Shown one piece after another: positions 42,857 through 51,800 of a DNA stretch of 64,000 bases (position 1 is the first letter of the stretch; every line of letters begins with the position of its first letter). The DNA lies in the NCBI GenBank assembly GCA_963774765.1, contig CAVZGP010000031.1:62001-126000 (forward strand), read 5' to 3'. The notes beneath the pieces were generated by a model. It saw only the letters and a list, made by a program, of their open reading frames with translations. It made no database searches and was not told the origin of the DNA. Both the position numbers and the translations under genes were made by a program. The stretch comes from Sva-07 sp963774765 (GTDB lineage: Bacteria; Actinomycetota; Acidimicrobiia; Acidimicrobiales; Ilumatobacteraceae).

Positions 42857-44101
42857 ATGACCGCCCGCATCGAACGAGTCACCTTCCCAGGGAGCGGCGG
42901 AACCGATCTCGCAGCCCGACTCGACATGCCGGCCGGTCCTGCACGGGCCTTCGCGCTGTTCGCCCACTGTTTCACGTGCGGCAAGGACATCGCCGCGGCA
43001 TCGCGGATCGCCAGTGCGCTGACCGACGTGGGATTCGGTGTCCTGAGATTCGACTTCACCGGGCTCGGCATGAGCGACGGAGAGTTCGAGAACACCAATT
43101 TCACGTCGAACACCGACGACCTCGTGGCCGCGGCGGCGTGGTTGCGGAGCGAACACCGTGCGCCGCAACTGCTGGTCGGTCACTCGCTCGGAGGCTCGGC
43201 GGTGCTGGCCGTCGCCGCCGACATCGCCGAGGTGCGCGCCGTCGCCACCATCGGCGCGCCGGCAAGCCCCGATCACGTCACCGACATCTTCCGGTCGTCG
43301 CTCGACGAGATCGCGGCAACCGGAGTCGCACAGGTACAACTGGCCGGACGGCCCTTCACCATCCGACAGCAGCTCATCGATGACCTCCGGGCACACACGA
43401 TCACCGAACGGGTCGCAACGATGAAGCGGTCGCTGCTGGTCATGCATTCACCGATCGACAACACCGTGTCGATCGACCATGCATCGCAGATCTTCCAGGC
43501 GGCTCGACACCCGAAGAGCTTCGTGTCGCTCGATGGGGCCGATCATCTGCTCACGAACCGCGACGACGCCCGCTTTGCCGCCAACATGATCGGAGCGTTC
43601 GCCGATCGCTACATCGTCGACGAGAGCGGAGCGTTGGAGGCGCCGCGGGCATCAGCACCCGTCGTGGTTGCCGAGACCACCCAGGGCCCGTTCCTCAACC
43701 ACGTCGTCGTCGGACGCCATCGGCTGTTGGCCGACGAACCCGAGTCGGTCGGTGGCTTCGATGCCGGGCCGTCGCCGTACGACCTGCTCGGTGCGGCCCT
43801 CGGCGCGTGTACCTCGATGACCTTGCGGATGTACGCCGACCGCAAGGGGGTGCCGCTCGATCGTGTCACGGTGGCGGTCACGCACGGCAAGGTGCACGCC
43901 GCCGACTGCGCCGAGTGCTCCGACAACGAACTGCTGGCGGGTCGCTCGGGCATGATCGACCGGTTCCAGCGGGTCGTCACCGTCGACGGCGACGATCTCA
44001 CCGACCAACAGCGCACCAAACTGCTCGAGATCGCGGACAAGTGTCCGGTCCACCGCACCCTCGAGTCCGCCAGCTCGATCGTCACAACCCTCTCCGACTG
44101 A
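42857..44101 (+). CDS. bifunctional alpha/beta hydrolase - OsmC family protein
   Basis: 414 residues, two domains. The first ~255 are an alpha/beta hydrolase with the nucleophile elbow VGHSLGGSAVL (about residue 115), plus the acid and histidine in VMHSPIDNTVS and GADHLL. From about residue 275 there is an OsmC/Ohr-like domain, with redox cysteines in GACTSMTLR and DKCPVHRTL. OsmC proteins reduce organic hydroperoxides through these cysteines. Such fusions are known as a family. The long frame starting at 41180 is not used, since the region before 42857 is antisense of the antiporter. Confidence 0.85.
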   Translation: MTARIERVTFPGSGGTDLAARLDMPAGPARAFALFAHCFTCGKDIAAASRIASALTDVGFGVLRFDFTGLGMSDGEFENTNFTSNTDDLVAAAAWLRSEHRAPQLLVGHSLGGSAVLAVAADIAEVRAVATIGAPASPDHVTDIFRSSLDEIAATGVAQVQLAGRPFTIRQQLIDDLRAHTITERVATMKRSLLVMHSPIDNTVSIDHASQIFQAARHPKSFVSLDGADHLLTNRDDARFAANMIGAFADRYIVDESGALEAPRASAPVVVAETTQGPFLNHVVVGRHRLLADEPESVGGFDAGPSPYDLLGAALGACTSMTLRMYADRKGVPLDRVTVAVTHGKVHAADCAECSDNELLAGRSGMIDRFQRVVTVDGDDLTDQQRTKLLEIADKCPVHRTLESASSIVTTLSD

Positions 44102-44116
44102 CCCGACATCTCCCGC

Positions 44117-44215
44117 GATGAGCGAACCGACCGGATACGGCGGTTTCGCTCATCGCAGCCGGTTCGGGCGCCGCAACGATGAGCCAACCGACCGTATACG
44201 GCGGTTTCGCTCATC
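44117..44215. repeat. 38-bp palindrome, two copies (locus 4)
   Basis: Copies at 44117-44154 and 44178-44215, period 61. GATGAGCGAACCGACCGG and GGCGGTTTCGCTCATC form the arms. It starts 15 bases after one stop and ends 22 bases before the stop of the convergent YihY gene, so both genes share it at their 3' ends. Confidence 0.9.
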
Positions 44216-44237
44216 GCAGGAGATGTGGTGGCGACGC

Positions 44238-45137
44238 TCAGGCGGTGGCGGGCGCGGGGCGTTCGGCGGGCTCCTCGTCGGCGGGCTGTAGTCGGTCGAG
44301 CGACCCATCTCGATGGCGAACCAGTGCGGCGTTGAACTCGGCGCTCATCAGCGACGAGATGGCGAGGAAGCTCAGCCACGTCACGAGCCCGAGCACGAGC
44401 GCAAAGTTGCCGTACGTCGACGATGCGTTCTCTCGGAGCAGGCCGACGATCGCGGTGCCGAAGTACTGGAGCACGGAGAAGGCGATGCCGGCAGTGAGCG
44501 CCCCCGGCCACACGTCGTTCCACGTCGGTGTCGCGGCGGTCAGGAAACGGAACATCGCGGCGATCACCACGATGTTGATCGCAGCGCTCGCGAGCAGCAG
44601 AGCGATCCGGCCGATTTCGGGAAGCCCCGAGGCGTTCACGACCGCCGCGATGGCGACGCTGCCCACCTGGGCGGCGCCGATGAACACGAGACCGAGCAGC
44701 GCCTTCCCGCGCTGTTTGGGCATGGCGTCGCGATGGTCGACCGGCACCTCCCAGATGTCGTCGAGGCCGCCCTGCAATGCCACGAAGGCCTTCGTCGACG
44801 CCCACAGGGCGCCGCCGAGCCCGATGATCAGTGCCCACCAGTTCCCGGTGAGCGACGCAGGATCGTTCTGCAACTGCTCGCCGAGGACGGGGATGTCGGC
44901 GAGGGCGCCGTCGATGATGCGTTGCTGGAGGTCCTTGTTGCCCTCCAGGACGAAGCCCAAGATCGTGGTGGCAGCGAGCATCAGTGGGAAGATCGAGAGG
45001 AACCCGAAGAACGCGAGCACCGAGGCATTGCGGCCGGAGATGTGGCGTCGCCAGCCGTCGAGGGTGTCGACGAACACGTCGATCGCCACATGGTGCCGAC
45101 GCAGCTGCATCACTCGTTCGCTCGTTGTCCACGGCAT
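44238..45137 (-). CDS. YihY/BrkB family membrane protein
   Basis: 299 residues, six helices. GRNASVLAFFGFLSIFPLML and WWALIIGLGGALWASTKAF, then DDIWEVPVDHRDAMPKQRG and NVVWPGA-like DVWPGALTAGIAF, are typical of YihY (UPF0761/BrkB). The family was once called ribonuclease BN in error; the role is likely transport or envelope function. It is 13 bases downstream of ung on the same strand. Confidence 0.83.
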   Translation of the reverse strand: MPWTTSERVMQLRRHHVAIDVFVDTLDGWRRHISGRNASVLAFFGFLSIFPLMLAATTILGFVLEGNKDLQQRIIDGALADIPVLGEQLQNDPASLTGNWWALIIGLGGALWASTKAFVALQGGLDDIWEVPVDHRDAMPKQRGKALLGLVFIGAAQVGSVAIAAVVNASGLPEIGRIALLLASAAINIVVIAAMFRFLTAATPTWNDVWPGALTAGIAFSVLQYFGTAIVGLLRENASSTYGNFALVLGLVTWLSFLAISSLMSAEFNAALVRHRDGSLDRLQPADEEPAERPAPATA

Positions 45138-45150
45138 CAGTTCGGTGTCC

Positions 45151-45831
45151 TCATTCGTTGGTGTTTGCCCGGTCGGTCAGGTCCCAATCGACAGGGTTGC
45201 GCCCTGCTGCGGCGAGCGCCGCATTCGCGCGACTGAACGGTCGGCTGCCGAAGAAGCCGTTGTGGGCCGACAGGGGCGATGGATGCGCCGACTCGATGAT
45301 GGCATGGCGGGTGGTGTCGATCAGCGATCGCTTGCGGCGTGCGGAAGCACCCCACAGGATGAACACGACGGGGTCGTCCTTGGCGGCGACCACCTCGATC
45401 ACCCGGTCGGTGAACGTCTCCCACCCGTGCTTCTGGTGCGACCCCGCAGCTCCACCGCGCACGGTCAACGTCGTGTTGAGCAGCAGCACTCCACGCCCGG
45501 CCCAGGCCTCGAGGTTGCCGTGGTCGGGGATCGGGAGGTCGAGATCGGCGTGCAACTCCTTGTGGATGTTCATCAGCGACGGTGGCACTCGGACCCCGCG
45601 TCGCACCGAGAAGCACAACCCGTGCGCCTGACCCGGCCCGTGGTACGGATCCTGGCCGAGGATCATCGCCTTGACATCGGCGTACGGGGTGCTGTGGAGC
45701 GCCGCGAACACCTCGTCGGCGGGTGGGTACACGGGATGCGAGCGGCGTTCCTGAGCGACGAACTGCTGGAGTTCGAGCCAGTACGGCACCTCGAACTGAT
45801 CGCGCAGCAGCGGGTTCCAGTCGGTGGCCAT
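45151..45831 (-). CDS. ung: uracil-DNA glycosylase (family 1)
   Basis: 226 residues. MILGQDPYHGPGQAHGLCFS has the catalytic aspartate (GQDPYH) and the pocket residues. LLLNTTLTVRGGAAGSHQKHG is the conserved asparagine loop, and ESAHPSPLSAHNGFF the HPSPLS DNA-binding motif with its histidine. It removes uracil from DNA, the first step of base excision repair. The ATG at 45831 is preferred to 45840. Confidence 0.92.
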   Translation of the reverse strand: MATDWNPLLRDQFEVPYWLELQQFVAQERRSHPVYPPADEVFAALHSTPYADVKAMILGQDPYHGPGQAHGLCFSVRRGVRVPPSLMNIHKELHADLDLPIPDHGNLEAWAGRGVLLLNTTLTVRGGAAGSHQKHGWETFTDRVIEVVAAKDDPVVFILWGASARRKRSLIDTTRHAIIESAHPSPLSAHNGFFGSRPFSRANAALAAAGRNPVDWDLTDRANTNE

Positions 45832-45848
45832 CGGCCACACTGCCTAGC

Positions 45849-46844
45849 ATGAGCCAGGTGTTCGATCACCTCGAACGAGCCACGCTCGCCACCCTGCCCA
45901 CGCCGCTCGAGGCCGGACCGACCCTCGCTGGCTCGAGTCGATTGTGGGTCAAACGCGACGACCTCACCGGCCTCGGCGGGGGAGGCAACAAGGCGCGCAA
46001 GCTCGAGTTCCTCTGTGGTGACGCCGTGGCGACGGGCGCCAAGGCATTGGTGACCGTGGGTGCCGCGCAATCGAATCACTGCCGAATGACGGCGGCCGCG
46101 GGCGCGCGCCTCGGTCTCGAGACGCACCTGGTGCTGTCGGGCGATCGGCCCGCCGAAACGACCGGGAACCAGCTGCTGTCGATGCTGTTCGGCGCCCAGC
46201 TGCATTTCACGGGTGCCGAGGAGAGCCACTGGGGCGAACTGGAGATCGCCCGCGAGGCGGTCACCGATCAGCTGGTCGCCGACGGGTTGTCGCCGTACGC
46301 GATCCCGATCGGCGGGAGCACTGCCGTCGGCGCGCTCGGGTACGCCGCAGCGTTCATCGAACTGCTCGACCAGTGCGAGGCGGTCGGTGCGTCGCCGTCA
46401 CACGTCGTGTTCACCTCGTCGAGCGGTGGCACCCACGCCGGGCTCCTCGCCGGTCGCGCCGCGGCAGCGCATGCCGGTCGCGACGTTCCCGACGTGGTTG
46501 CGATCGGTGTGGCGAAGGGCGTCAACATCGGCCGGCCAGACATTGCGGGTCTCGCGAATCAGACGCTGACGCTGATGCAGTCGACGGCGATTGTCGCGGC
46601 GGAGGACGTCGAGGTCGACATCCGCTGGATCGGTGACGACTATGCCGTGCCCACCGAGGCCGGCGACGCCGCGATCCGATGGGCCGCACAACGTGGCGGG
46701 TGGCTGCTCGATCGCACCTACTCCGGCAAGGGTTGCTCGGGGCTGCTCGGTTTGGCCGCCGAGAACCGCTTCGGCCCCGACGTGGTCTTCGTCCACACCG
46801 GTGGCTGGCCGGCGCTCTTCGCCGCCGGTGGCGTTCCCGCCTAG
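45849..46844 (+). CDS. PLP-dependent D-cysteine desulfhydrase/ACC deaminase-like
   Basis: 331 residues of the fold-type II PLP family. The lysine is in LGGGGNKARKLEFLCGDAV (about residue 51), AAQSNHCRMTAAAGARLGLE is the substrate loop, and TSSSGGTHAGLLAG is the phosphate-binding loop. The family includes D-cysteine desulfhydrase and 1-aminocyclopropane-1-carboxylate deaminase. Which activity is present cannot be decided here, but the SNHCR and GGTHAG motifs fit either. It is divergent from ung with 17 bases between starts. Confidence 0.78.
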   Translation: MSQVFDHLERATLATLPTPLEAGPTLAGSSRLWVKRDDLTGLGGGGNKARKLEFLCGDAVATGAKALVTVGAAQSNHCRMTAAAGARLGLETHLVLSGDRPAETTGNQLLSMLFGAQLHFTGAEESHWGELEIAREAVTDQLVADGLSPYAIPIGGSTAVGALGYAAAFIELLDQCEAVGASPSHVVFTSSSGGTHAGLLAGRAAAAHAGRDVPDVVAIGVAKGVNIGRPDIAGLANQTLTLMQSTAIVAAEDVEVDIRWIGDDYAVPTEAGDAAIRWAAQRGGWLLDRTYSGKGCSGLLGLAAENRFGPDVVFVHTGGWPALFAAGGVPA

Positions 46845-46859
46845 CTAGCGTTGCGGCCA

Positions 46860-47848
46860 TGACCGATCAGATCCTCGATGTCGACCTGCTGGCGTTCGAG
46901 TCGAGCGACCGGAGCGAGTCGCCGCGCCGTGGTCGACGGTGTGCGGCGCAGCCTCGAGACCGGCTTCGTCTACACGCGCCACGACCTGTCCGACGACCTG
47001 CTCGACACGGCCTACGCCATGCTGCCGGAGTTCTTCGAACTCTGACCGAGGCGACCAAGCAGCGGTTCATCGCGCCCGGAGCACACGGCCAGACCGGCTA
47101 CACCGGCCTGCTCGTCGAGACGGCCGCGTCGAGCGACGTGCCCGACTGGAAGGAGATGCTCAACTGGGCGGCGCCGATCGCCGCCGGGCATCCGCTGCAG
47201 ACGCAAGTTCCCGCACCGCGTATCCCGACCAGGTGCTGCCCGAGGCGGCAGTGCCCGGGCATCACCGAGGTGCTCTACCGCTTCCACGAGTCGATCGCCG
47301 ACCTGCAGCGCCGGTTCCTGCGGGTCGATCGCCGAGGGCATCGGGTGCTCACGAGACGTTCTTCGACGAGATGCTGGTCGACGGCCCCACGCTGACCCGG
47401 GCCATCCGCTACCCGGCGATGTCCGAGACTCCGGCGAGGACGGCCACGTGTGGGCCGGCCAGCACGGCGACATCAACCTGATCACCGCGCTGCCCCGGGC
47501 CACCGCCCCCGGCCTGCAGGTGCTGCGTCGACGACGACTGGGTCGACGCCGTCGCCGCCCGACGGACACGGTGATCATCAACACCGGGATGATGCTCGAG
47601 CGGCTCACCAACGGCGTCATCCCGATCGGGCATGCACCGGGTCGTGGCCGCGCCCGGGCTACGACGGGCGAGCGCTACAGCGTGGTGCAGTTCTGCCATC
47701 CCACGGCCGTGGACGATCCTGTCGCCCGTGCCGTCGTGCTGCACGCCCGAACACCCGCAGCGGTTCTCGGCGATCAGCGCCGGACGACGCGCTCGACCTG
47801 GTGCTCTACGAGATCAACCTGATCGAGGACGCTCGGCGAGTGGGCTGA
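46860..47848 (+). pseudogene. 2-oxoglutarate/Fe(II) oxygenase (isopenicillin-N-synthase-like), many frameshifts
   Basis: Fragments in alternating frames make one protein of the IPNS-like family. In order: ILDVDLLAFESSD; VRRSLETGFVYTRHDL; TEATKQRFIAPGAHGQTGYT; LYRFHESIADLQRRFLR; FFDEMLVDGPTLTRAIRYP; the iron-ligand tract HVWAGQHGDINLITALPR; VIINTGMMLERLTNGVIPI; YSVVQFCHPT; and ALDLVLYEINLIEDARRVG with TGA at 47848. So both the HxD and distal regions are visible. At least six shifts occur in under 1 kb, and the genes on either side have none. It may be a damaged gene or a poorly sequenced stretch. As read it cannot make an intact enzyme. Confidence 0.75.
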
Positions 47849-47867
47849 CGGGTACCCGCGCCCACGG

Positions 47868-49622
47868 TCAGGGGCGCATCATCGGCACGGTCAGCGAGGT
47901 GTCGTCGCGGACTGCCAGATCGACCCAGATCGACGTCGGCAGGTCGATCGGCGTCATCCAGTTGACCGGTGTCGATGTCGGTCCGCCAGCGCCTGGTCCG
48001 CGCTTTTCGGGCGGTGCCCACCCGCAGCCCTCGCCGGGGTAGATCATCGCCGCCCACCCCGATGCGATCACTTCGCCGGTCGAGGTGACCTCCCATTCCG
48101 AGTCGATGTCACGGTTGTCGTCGGTGGTCTCGGTGACGACTGGGTCGAGTCCCAACCCGTTCGGAAGCCCCGACCACGGTCCGATTCCCACCGAACACAC
48201 CTGGCGGAACAGCGCGTCGATCACCGGGCCGTACGCGTCGACCGGTGTGCCGTCGAGGTCGTTGATCGTGAGCCGGATGTGTGGTGCGACGGCATCGATG
48301 GGGATCTCGACCGTCTTGTCGGTCGGCACGTCGGCGCGGATCCCGAGCGGAAGCGGGTCGGTGTCGCCCATGAATCCGAGGACCTGGCCGGCGCGCACGC
48401 TCTGGCCGACGGTCGCCAGTTGCGTCAGACGGAGGTGCGCTGGTGCGGCCCCGTCGTCGGTGCCGGGCGAGTCGTCGTTGAAACCGGCGAGTTCGTAGCT
48501 GCGTCCGAACGTGTCGGTGACCGTGACCGAGATCGTCTGGCCGGGTGTGTCGACGACACGCGTGACCACGCCGTCGACCACCGACAGCACCGGCTGGAGC
48601 TTCACACCGAAGATGATTCCGGGTGCCTGCTCGGCGCAGAGTCCGGCAGCTTCGATCTCGGCCGCCGAGCCGCTCTCGCCGGCATTCTGCGTGACGTCCT
48701 GAGCGTCACCGCAGTCGGGAGCGGCGAGCCGGGTCGGGCCGATGACCGGAAAGGTGACCGTGGCGTTTCGTTCCGCCGCCGGGGTCGCCGGATCGACGGC
48801 AGTCGGTGACGGTAGCTCCGGTGCGAATCCCATCCGGGCGAGCTGATCGGCAAGCGTGAGGGTGCGAGGGATCGGTTGGCCGGCGATGAACGCCCAGACG
48901 GCCAGCCACCGCTGTTGGTACTCGCGAACCGTCAACACGTTGCCGGCCGACGGCACCGGCACGATGTCCATCAAGGCGACATCGGTCGACGCTCGGGGGT
49001 AGTACCACATGACCGGGATCATCGAGACGTCGTTGTTCCACTGCGCGAGGAACCGGTTGACGTCGTCGGCGGCGCGCTCGTCCTGGATCTCGGGCGGTGC
49101 CAGATAGGCGTCGCGGTAGCCGCCGTAGTTGTTCCAGGTCGAAGTGATGAACTGGTAGGCCCCGGATGCCCGGCCCTTGTTGGGCGGTGCGACGTAGTTG
49201 CCTCGCGATTCGAGGTAGCGAATCGTCGCCAGGATGTTGGCGATCTGGCTCGGGTAGGCGATCACGTTCTGTGGAGCCGGTGCGGCCGTGGTCGGTGCGG
49301 CGGTGGGCGGCAGTGACGGCGAGGGCCCAGTGGTCGTCGCGGCGGTCGTCGCAGACGTGGTCGTGGGAGGCGTAGTCGTCGGTGCGACGGTCGTGGTTGT
49401 CGTCGGTGTGGTGCTGGTCGGTGCCGTCGTGGTGGTGGTCGTGGACGGATCGGCGGGCACCGGGTCGTCGGCGTGCGCGACGGGCGACGCGATCATGGCG
49501 ATCATTCCGGCGAGTGCGAGCACCACGGCGCCACGTTCCCAACGCGCGCCGTGCCGCGCCGCACGAATGCGGTCGCGCGAGCGCGGAGCTGCGGACGGAG
49601 ACGTCGCTGCGGATGGTGTCAT
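47868..49622 (-). CDS. secreted transglycosylase-like protein with degenerate M23-like domain
   Basis: 584 residues. A signal segment VVLALAGMIAMIASPVAHAD (about 32-51) is followed by a long Thr/Pro-rich linker. YLESRGNYVAPPNKGRASGAY then QFITSTWNNYGGYRDAYL (about 137-175) resembles lysozyme/transglycosylase domains; the glutamate in LESRG would be catalytic. From about 320 there is a region with GVVTRVVDTPGQTISVTVTD, VGQSVRAGQVLGFMGD and APHIRLTINDLDG, shaped like an M23 peptidase fold but without its metal histidines. It is predicted to be extracellular and act on peptidoglycan. The start is ATG 49622 (a TTG six bases earlier is also possible). Confidence 0.7.
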   Translation of the reverse strand: MTPSAATSPSAAPRSRDRIRAARHGARWERGAVVLALAGMIAMIASPVAHADDPVPADPSTTTTTTAPTSTTPTTTTTVAPTTTPPTTTSATTAATTTGPSPSLPPTAAPTTAAPAPQNVIAYPSQIANILATIRYLESRGNYVAPPNKGRASGAYQFITSTWNNYGGYRDAYLAPPEIQDERAADDVNRFLAQWNNDVSMIPVMWYYPRASTDVALMDIVPVPSAGNVLTVREYQQRWLAVWAFIAGQPIPRTLTLADQLARMGFAPELPSPTAVDPATPAAERNATVTFPVIGPTRLAAPDCGDAQDVTQNAGESGSAAEIEAAGLCAEQAPGIIFGVKLQPVLSVVDGVVTRVVDTPGQTISVTVTDTFGRSYELAGFNDDSPGTDDGAAPAHLRLTQLATVGQSVRAGQVLGFMGDTDPLPLGIRADVPTDKTVEIPIDAVAPHIRLTINDLDGTPVDAYGPVIDALFRQVCSVGIGPWSGLPNGLGLDPVVTETTDDNRDIDSEWEVTSTGEVIASGWAAMIYPGEGCGWAPPEKRGPGAGGPTSTPVNWMTPIDLPTSIWVDLAVRDDTSLTVPMMRP

Positions 49623-49710
49623 GGCCAAAGGTGTATCGGCACGCGGCCGCGCCGAGTCAAGTGCGTTCTCGCGACACTAGTGGCGGTGCGCCGCTACCGT
49701 TTGGCGGTCG

Positions 49711-50706
49711 ATGCCCGATGTCGCCACTGAACAGGACGGCACCGTGGTGGCCCCGAGCGGCGCCCCGGTGGAGCCACTCGGCGACGTCGTGCTCGCTGTC
49801 GACGTCGGCGCCACGCATTTCCAGACGGGCCTCGTCACGTCGCGGGGCGTTCTGATCGACCGCGCTCGGGCCGAGATCGAAGTCGACGTGGGACCCGAAT
49901 CGCAGTACACGGCGCTGGCGTTGATCGTGACCGAGATGCTCGAGCGAGCCGACTCGCGCCATGCGGTCGTCGTGCGAGGGTTGGGCCTCACCAGTGGTGG
50001 CCACGCGTCCAGGGGTCTCGAGCTGGTCTCACCGCTGAGCGTGCCGGGCTGGCGGGACTTCCCGTTGCGGTCCCGTCTTGCAGAGCTCTCCGGCCACAGC
50101 GTGTACGGCGACCTCGACGCGAAGGCGCTCGCTCTCGCAGAGGGTTGGCTCGGCGCCGCTCAGGGGCAACCGAACTTCTGTGCGATCACCGTGTCGGCCG
50201 GTATCTCCGCTGGAATCATCCTCGACGGCGACCTCCTCGATGGCGAATCAGGCTATGCCGGCCAGATCGGACACTTCATCGTCGAGCCAGGCGGACGGCG
50301 CTGTGCGTGCGGTACCCAGGGCTGCCTCGAGGCCGAGGCGTCGGGTGAAGCGATCGATGCCATCACCGGTCGACCCGTGAGTGAGCCGTCGTATCAGATC
50401 ATGCAGCGCGCCGGCGATCTCGTCGGACGCACCGCAGCATCGATGTGCAACGCATTCGACCTGTCGCTCGTGGTGGTCGGCGGCAGCGTGGCGTTGGGCT
50501 TCGGCTCGACGTTCTTCCACGCTGCCCAGGTGGCGCTCGACGAACACGCCCGTCAGCCCTACAGCCGGGGTGCCCGGATCACGCCGTCGAGGCTCGGCGA
50601 ACAGGGCCCGCTGGTGGGGGCGGGAGCGGTCGGCTGGCGTGGACTTCGGCGTGCTGCTCGTCGTCGGTCGACGAGTTCGCGACCTCAGCCGCCGAATGCC
50701 CGGTAG
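49711..50706 (+). CDS. ROK-family protein (sugar kinase/regulator-like)
   Basis: 331 residues. VLAVDVGATHFQTGLVTSRG is the phosphate-1 motif, VYGDLDAKALALAEGW has the catalytic aspartate position (D-A-K replacing the usual N-D-A-N), and VSAGISAGII is the phosphate-2 region. The zinc motif GHFIVEPGGRRCACGTQGCLE is intact. There is no N-terminal helix-turn-helix, so it is kinase-like. The first ~25 residues and the Arg-rich tail are unusual. The last 22 bases overlap the opposing membrane gene. Confidence 0.78.
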   Translation: MPDVATEQDGTVVAPSGAPVEPLGDVVLAVDVGATHFQTGLVTSRGVLIDRARAEIEVDVGPESQYTALALIVTEMLERADSRHAVVVRGLGLTSGGHASRGLELVSPLSVPGWRDFPLRSRLAELSGHSVYGDLDAKALALAEGWLGAAQGQPNFCAITVSAGISAGIILDGDLLDGESGYAGQIGHFIVEPGGRRCACGTQGCLEAEASGEAIDAITGRPVSEPSYQIMQRAGDLVGRTAASMCNAFDLSLVVVGGSVALGFGSTFFHAAQVALDEHARQPYSRGARITPSRLGEQGPLVGAGAVGWRGLRRAARRRSTSSRPQPPNAR

Positions 50707-51797
50707 ACGTACTCGGCAGGTCCGCGCCCGAACCGCCTTTGCCACCAGGAGGCGACCGTGATCGCCGCCACCCAGAACCCTGCGGCGAACACCAGGGCGG
50801 CGCCTGTGCCGGCCGGCCGCACCCATCCCAGCCAGTCGACCACCAGATTGAACACCAAGATGTGGGCGAGATACAGCGACAACGTGAGCTGACCGGCGCG
50901 GCGTAGCGGATCGGTCGCCGAGGGGAACCGCTCGGCCAACCAGTCGACGACGACGTAGGCGAGCAACGCCGTGCCGAGGGCGCTGGCGACGTACACGACG
51001 CCGCGATCGAGCGGATTCGTCGAGACGGCAACCTCCTGGAGATCGGTCGCTGGGAGCAGCGACAGGAGCCAGGCGCCGCCCACCAGGCCCAGGCTGGTCG
51101 CCACCGTCGCGCCCCGCCACCACGGTGCTGCGAGTATCCGGCCCAACACGATGCCCGCGCAGAGGAACGCGAGCCAGGGCAGCAGCGGATGGGTTCCGTT
51201 GACGAACACGTCGAACGCGTAGCGCCGTACCGACCCGTCACCGGGTGACGTCAACCAGCTTGTCGAGTGGCCATCACGGTTGCGATCGAAACGCCAGGAC
51301 CGCAGCGCGGCACCGGCGATCGCGGCGGTCATTCCAATGGTGATGACCCACCTCGATCGCCACGTGAAGATCCCCGCTGCCAGCACGAACATCACGCCGT
51401 AGTAGACGATGATCGTTCCCGGCCAGATCTGCTCGAGGAGCAGGCCGACCACATACAGCAGGATCCCGCGTCGGACGAGCCGCCACCGCATCTCGGTGAC
51501 ACGAATGGGATCCTCGAGTGCTCGACGGGTGAGCAACGTGACCCCGACCCCTGCAACGAGTACGAACGTGGCGGCGAACCGGGTCGACAACGGCCCGTCC
51601 CACGGATCGAACAGCATGTCGAGCCAGCCGACCGGTGCGTGGACTCCACCTGCCTCGATGTCTCGCAGGATGAGGTAGCCGTGGAAGTTCATCACGACGA
51701 CGCCGATCAGAGCGACCGAGCGCACCACGTCCGGGCCCGCCAACCGGGCCGATGGTGCCGTGTCGACGAACGTCGAACTCGGAACGCTCAACCTCAC
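50685..51797 (-). CDS. DUF418/acyltransferase-like integral membrane protein
   Basis: 370 residues with about nine to ten helices. RLAGPDVVRSVALIGVVVMN (about 18-37) and FVLVAGVGVTLLTRRAL, plus the C-terminal GQLTLSLYLAHILVFNLVVDW (about 305) resemble the DUF418 / heparan-alpha-glucosaminide acetyltransferase-like superfamily (DUF1624-type opening). The function is unknown; an acyltransferase of an envelope sugar is one idea. It is three bases downstream of the racemase-like gene, on the same strand. Confidence 0.68.
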   Translation of the reverse strand: MRLSVPSSTFVDTAPSARLAGPDVVRSVALIGVVVMNFHGYLILRDIEAGGVHAPVGWLDMLFDPWDGPLSTRFAATFVLVAGVGVTLLTRRALEDPIRVTEMRWRLVRRGILLYVVGLLLEQIWPGTIIVYYGVMFVLAAGIFTWRSRWVITIGMTAAIAGAALRSWRFDRNRDGHSTSWLTSPGDGSVRRYAFDVFVNGTHPLLPWLAFLCAGIVLGRILAAPWWRGATVATSLGLVGGAWLLSLLPATDLQEVAVSTNPLDRGVVYVASALGTALLAYVVVDWLAERFPSATDPLRRAGQLTLSLYLAHILVFNLVVDWLGWVRPAGTGAALVFAAGFWVAAITVASWWQRRFGRGPAEYVYRAFGG

Positions 51798-51800
51798 CGC

